NCBI GenBank assembly: GCA_031835245.1
Contig: JAVKOQ010000045.1
Coordinates: forward strand, 139,001 to 203,000
DNA length: 64,000 nt
Direction: 5' to 3'
From: Balamuthia mandrillaris
Taxonomy: Eukaryota > Discosea > Longamoebia > Balamuthiidae
Shown: in pieces, positions 55,304-64,000 of the stretch
How positions within the stretch are numbered: the stretch's first letter is position 1
How the letters are laid out: the number at the start of each line of letters is the position of its first letter
Made by a program: the position numbers and the translations under genes
Notes under the pieces: generated by a model
What the model saw: only the letters and a program-made list of their open reading frames with translations
Told to the model about the DNA's origin: nothing
The model's database searches: none

Positions 55304-55750
55304 TCCCACAAACAACGCACAATCTTTCTGTTCAGCCACCCTCTTTCCTCTTTCCGCTATTCTCCTCGCTCTCTCTTTGTTTCTCTGAGAACTTGTTTAT
55401 TATTTTGTTCCAACTTAATGTCTTACAAAAAGGACGTGGTTCTCTTTTGTTTAGCGGGCAACAAGCCCTGTTGTTTTTATTTTGAACTATGAAGCCATTC
55501 CTTCTCTCTCTTTTTCCTCTTTTCCTTCTTCCATCTCTCCTGTCTTCTCTCTTGTCGCCTATTTTATGTCGACATATCGCCTGTCCATCTCCGCTGTCGA
55601 CAAATAATATCTGGGAGGAAAAAAGGGAAAAGAAAGAAAAGACTTCTCTTCTCTTCTTCGCTATTCCCTTCTCTCTTCTCTTCTCTTCTCTTCTCTTCCT
55701 CGCTTTGCTTTCCTGTAAATAGAACTCCTCCTCCTTTTTTTTGTTTTGAA
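55304..55750. promoter_or_regulatory. CLU upstream region with two TGTCGACA copies
   Basis: TGTCGACA occurs at 55567-55574 (within ATGTCGACAT) and 55595-55602, 28 bp apart, 184 and 156 bp upstream of the CLU-type start. A TCTTC-rich tract (about 55645-55700) precedes the start. No gene is seen. Confidence 0.55.
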
Positions 55751-61575
<5,825 letters not shown>

Positions 61576-61670
61576 ACTTTACTAAAAATAATTCAAAAGA
61601 AACAAAAAAAAACAAAACATTCGCTCACTCTCCTTTTGCTGTGAGGAAATCGAAAGCAAAAGTGGAGGGT

Positions 61671-61711
<41 letters not shown>

Positions 61712-62376
61712 GCAGGGGAGGGACGATATCTTACATTTTCCTCCACAGGGAAACTCTAAAAAAACTCGCCAAAGGGCAATTGCAGAACACTGCTCCTTAA
61801 CTAGTCGAAAGAACCAAGTCCTCTCCCAACCTCTCCTTTACACTCCCGGCAAAATACGTAGTTGAGCTCCCCAAACCCAAAACAAACCAATAAAAATAAC
61901 TTCCTTAAGCTCACACGTTTTATCCCTCCTCCTCGCCCATCCTCGCCATCCTTGCTTTTTTCTTTTCTTTCGCCTTGTCACTCTCTCTTATCCCCGCCCG
62001 AAGCTACAAACTCGAACTACCAGCATGGAGCCACGGCCAACGGCGACAACTAGGAGGACGGTTACAGCGACGACGGCAATGACAACAACCACCCATAACC
62101 ACGCCGATGCAACCCGAAAGACGCAGACTCGCTAAAAAAAAAACCATGTCACCTCCCATCGGATATGCACCCCTCCCCTTCTCCTGTTTTTTCCCTCCCC
62201 AAGTGAGAATTTTTCAGCAAAAGGTGGTTTCGTGAGGCCCGCAATGGACCACCCAACCAACAAGGGTCCAGTGTCCACAACCAACAACAACAACAACCCA
62301 CTCCCCAGCTCCTGGCGACCTCTCTCCAGCCAACCCGAGTGCCTCCCAGGGGACTCCAGAAGGGACACGGGTGCAG
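61576..62376. other. gene-poor region before the inverted-repeat element
   Basis: The region contains (CT)n at about 61676-61708 (CLU 3' flank) and C-rich, unstructured sequence to 62376. A 36-codon frame at about 62025-62135 and a 63-codon frame ending at 62053 look like decayed coding sequence, but I cannot place them in a family. No RNA gene is seen. Confidence 0.45.
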
Positions 62377-62785
62377 TGAGCTCTAGATACAAATTTTCCG
62401 CGTGAATTTTAGCTGGTTGGGAATATGTTCCCAAACCCTACGAACTTTTGGTGTACGTTGGAACCAGGTACATCCACCAAAAAGTCAAAGAGGAAAAAAG
62501 AAAGTAGAAGCATAAAGTGGTCCACGATGCCGAAAAAGCCTGGGGAACTGAAGCAAAAGGTGCTCCGAAGGGTGAAGAAAGAGACCTTGGCAGCGATAAC
62601 CAAGTATGTTCTTTCAAAACAACCGAAGTTGTGGGGGTTGAAGAAGAAAGGGCAATTCATCTCCAACTCAATTGTTGTGGCCCTGTACAAGGACCTAACA
62701 GGCCAAGGCTATAACTCCCTCCATGACGAAGTCCGCCCATGGCTTGGAGTAAGTGCCAAGTCCTTGCAGCACAATACCAAGGTGC
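62377..62785 (+). repeat. left arm of inverted repeat
   Basis: Begins TGAGCTCTAGATACAAAT and ends ACCAAGGTGC; identical in reverse complement to 62951-63359. Confidence 0.93.
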
Positions 62786-62950
62786 AACCCAAAAGGGGAT
62801 TCCACTCTTTTTTGAGATCCGTGGAGTCCATCGTGAGGTTCACCTTTTCAAGCCATTTTGGGCGTCGAACTTGCACACCAGCCCTCTTCCAGGCCTCTTG
62901 TCTGCCCCGCTTGATCTGGCGTCTTCCCCACTTGGCCATTACCTGCCTAA

Positions 62951-63359
62951 GCACCTTGGTATTGTGCTGCAAGGACTTGGCACTTACTCCAAGCCATGGG
63001 CGGACTTCGTCATGGAGGGAGTTATAGCCTTGGCCTGTTAGGTCCTTGTACAGGGCCACAACAATTGAGTTGGAGATGAATTGCCCTTTCTTCTTCAACC
63101 CCCACAACTTCGGTTGTTTTGAAAGAACATACTTGGTTATCGCTGCCAAGGTCTCTTTCTTCACCCTTCGGAGCACCTTTTGCTTCAGTTCCCCAGGCTT
63201 TTTCGGCATCGTGGACCACTTTATGCTTCTACTTTCTTTTTTCCTCTTTGACTTTTTGGTGGATGTACCTGGTTCCAACGTACACCAAAAGTTCGTAGGG
63301 TTTGGGAACATATTCCCAACCAGCTAAAATTCACGCGGAAAATTTGTATCTAGAGCTCA
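62951..63359 (-). repeat. right arm of inverted repeat
   Basis: Reverse complement of 62377-62785. Its outer end lies only 51 bp from the start codon of the EMC10-like gene. Confidence 0.93.
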
Positions 63360-63410
63360 TTAGCTACGAGGTTGAGCGGACCAGCCCGCTAGATAGCCAA
63401 AAAAAAGAAG

Positions 63411-64000
63411 ATGAAAGGGAGTAGTAGCAGCGGCCCGCAGCGCTCAGCGCTAACGCCCCAGAGCTCTTGCTGTCGGCTTTGTCTCGCCTCCACAGTCATG
63501 TGGCTGTGGCTGTGCTTCGCGGTGGCCTCCTCCCGCGCGCAGGAGGAAAGCACGAGCCTGACGCTGGAACACGCCCTCCAGCCGGGCCACTTCTCCATCC
63601 GCGGCCACATTTACTTGAAGAACGCCAATTTTTTCCTGCTGTCCAGCGCTGAGTCCATCAGCTCCAGCGCTCAACTTCACCAACATGACCTTAGCACACA
63701 CGACCATGCTGCTCTTAAGGTTTGATGGATTTTTTTTCATTTTTCTGCTACTTTTTTTTCCCTGACGGATTGTCTTCTTCCATCGATTGTGCAACAAATA
63801 AAAGCAACTGATTGCCAACGAGGAGCGGTACCAAATCAGAGTGAAGCTGCCGCACGCTAGAGGGGAGAATCCGACTTATGTCATGGCTTCCATTCCCAGT
63901 GTGAGTTTGTGAAACTTTTGTTTCCTATGTTCTTCACTCTTCTCACGCTCTCCGTTCTCTCTTCTTTACTTCTGCTCTGCTCCTCTATTGTAACACAACA
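63411..64000 (+). CDS. EMC10: EMC10-like ER membrane complex subunit, 3' end outside window
   Basis: Two exons are visible: 63411-63719 and 63805-63900, joined in phase 0; at 63901 the sequence continues into an intron (GTGAGT) and the gene leaves the window. A signal peptide is present after a short polar start (TVMWLWLCFAVASSRA). The mature part has the EMC10 beta-strand pattern: LTLEHALQPGHFSIRGHIYL, then ERYQIRVKLPHARGENPTYV and MASIPS, matching LYRVRI and VSSFVPAC of the animal protein. EMC10 is a lumenal subunit of the ER membrane protein complex, which inserts membrane proteins. The start could also be the inner Met just before the hydrophobic core (MWLWLCF). The 5' region directly abuts the inverted-repeat element. 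Confidence 0.75.

Larger units (their letters stand above)
62377..63359. mobile_element. DNA-transposon fragment arranged as a perfect 409-bp inverted repeat
   Basis: Left arm 62377-62785 and right arm 62951-63359 are reverse complements with no mismatch noticed, around a 165-bp unique spacer. On the minus strand, an ATG at 63311 opens a frame of 200 codons. Its first 120 codons lie in the right arm and the rest cross the spacer into the left arm. The predicted product is basic (KKPGELKQKVLRRVKK; DLTGQGYNSLHDEVRPWLG) and reaches VNLTMDSTDLKKEW, which resembles the first-Asp segment of DDE transposases. It then runs into the opposite arm, so the rest of the catalytic domain is absent. Both ends carry GAGCTC, itself a palindrome, so a target-site duplication cannot be told from terminal sequence. 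The family is unplaced. Confidence 0.7.

Noticed and set aside
62025-62135. 36-codon Thr/Arg-rich frame beside the inverted repeat
   Set aside because: Too short and compositionally biased to call a gene or a transposon part.

Overview
The window is nuclear DNA of a unicellular eukaryote, most likely a free-living amoebozoan. This rests on the gene set (GH5 cellulase, heterotrimeric G-alpha, RasGEF, TKL kinase, PH and ankyrin giants, CLU/TPR protein), on Asn/Gln/Ser low-complexity tracts, and on short, frequent GT-AG introns. No species can be named from the sequence alone. Genes are dense: 22 protein genes in 64 kb, 20 of them complete. I rebuilt the multi-exon genes by hand from splice signals, codon phase and family conservation, and the exon lengths close in frame in every gene. 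No rRNA, tRNA or CRISPR array was recognised.

Layout. 1-1.5 kb: 3' part of a GH5 cellulase (+). 1.9-6.7 kb: three minus-strand genes (PH-domain protein, mitochondrial PPR-like protein, basic RRM protein). 6.9-14.4 kb: cobalamin adenosyltransferase (+), START-domain protein (-), TIM17/22/23 translocase (+), ARL5 GTPase (+), ribosomal eL33 (+). 14.7-18.4 kb: a 1217-residue intronless protein ending in an HSP20-like domain (-). 18.4-20.7 kb: the largest gene-poor stretch. 20.7-30.1 kb: MBOAT acyltransferase (+), longin protein with no SNARE motif (-), ribosomal eL39 (-), citrate synthase (-), SDF2-like MIR protein (+). 30.4-40.3 kb: G-alpha (+), TKL kinase (-), SLC25 carrier (+), RasGEF (+), TauE/SafE transporter (-). 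40.8-61.6 kb: three plus-strand giants (OTU-like/BTB/ankyrin protein, PH-ankyrin protein with about 38 repeats, CLU/TPR protein with a polyglutamine tract), with an Fe-type superoxide dismutase between the first two. 62.4-63.4 kb: a perfect inverted repeat carrying a DNA-transposase fragment. 63.4 kb to the end: 5' part of a probable EMC10.

Functional themes. Mitochondrial functions are well represented: TIM23-type import, PPR, MMAB, SOD, SLC25, a CLU-type protein, and a TauE protein with a presequence-like N-terminus. A secretory/ER set is also present: SDF2, EMC10, MBOAT, longin and ARL5. Signalling is represented by G-alpha, RasGEF, TKL kinase and PH proteins. I see no operon-like clustering.

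Most notable observations: (1) a palindromic element, TGTCGACA, seen nine times, only between genes and usually 100-350 bp upstream of start codons, plus relaxed variants near other genes; (2) an OTU-BTB-ankyrin fusion whose OTU domain keeps its Cys but lacks the usual Asp and His; (3) a longin-plus-membrane-anchor protein without a SNARE motif; (4) a 409-bp perfect inverted repeat with a transposase fragment, either a very young rearrangement or an assembly artefact; (5) intronic microsatellites that are always C/T on the coding strand.
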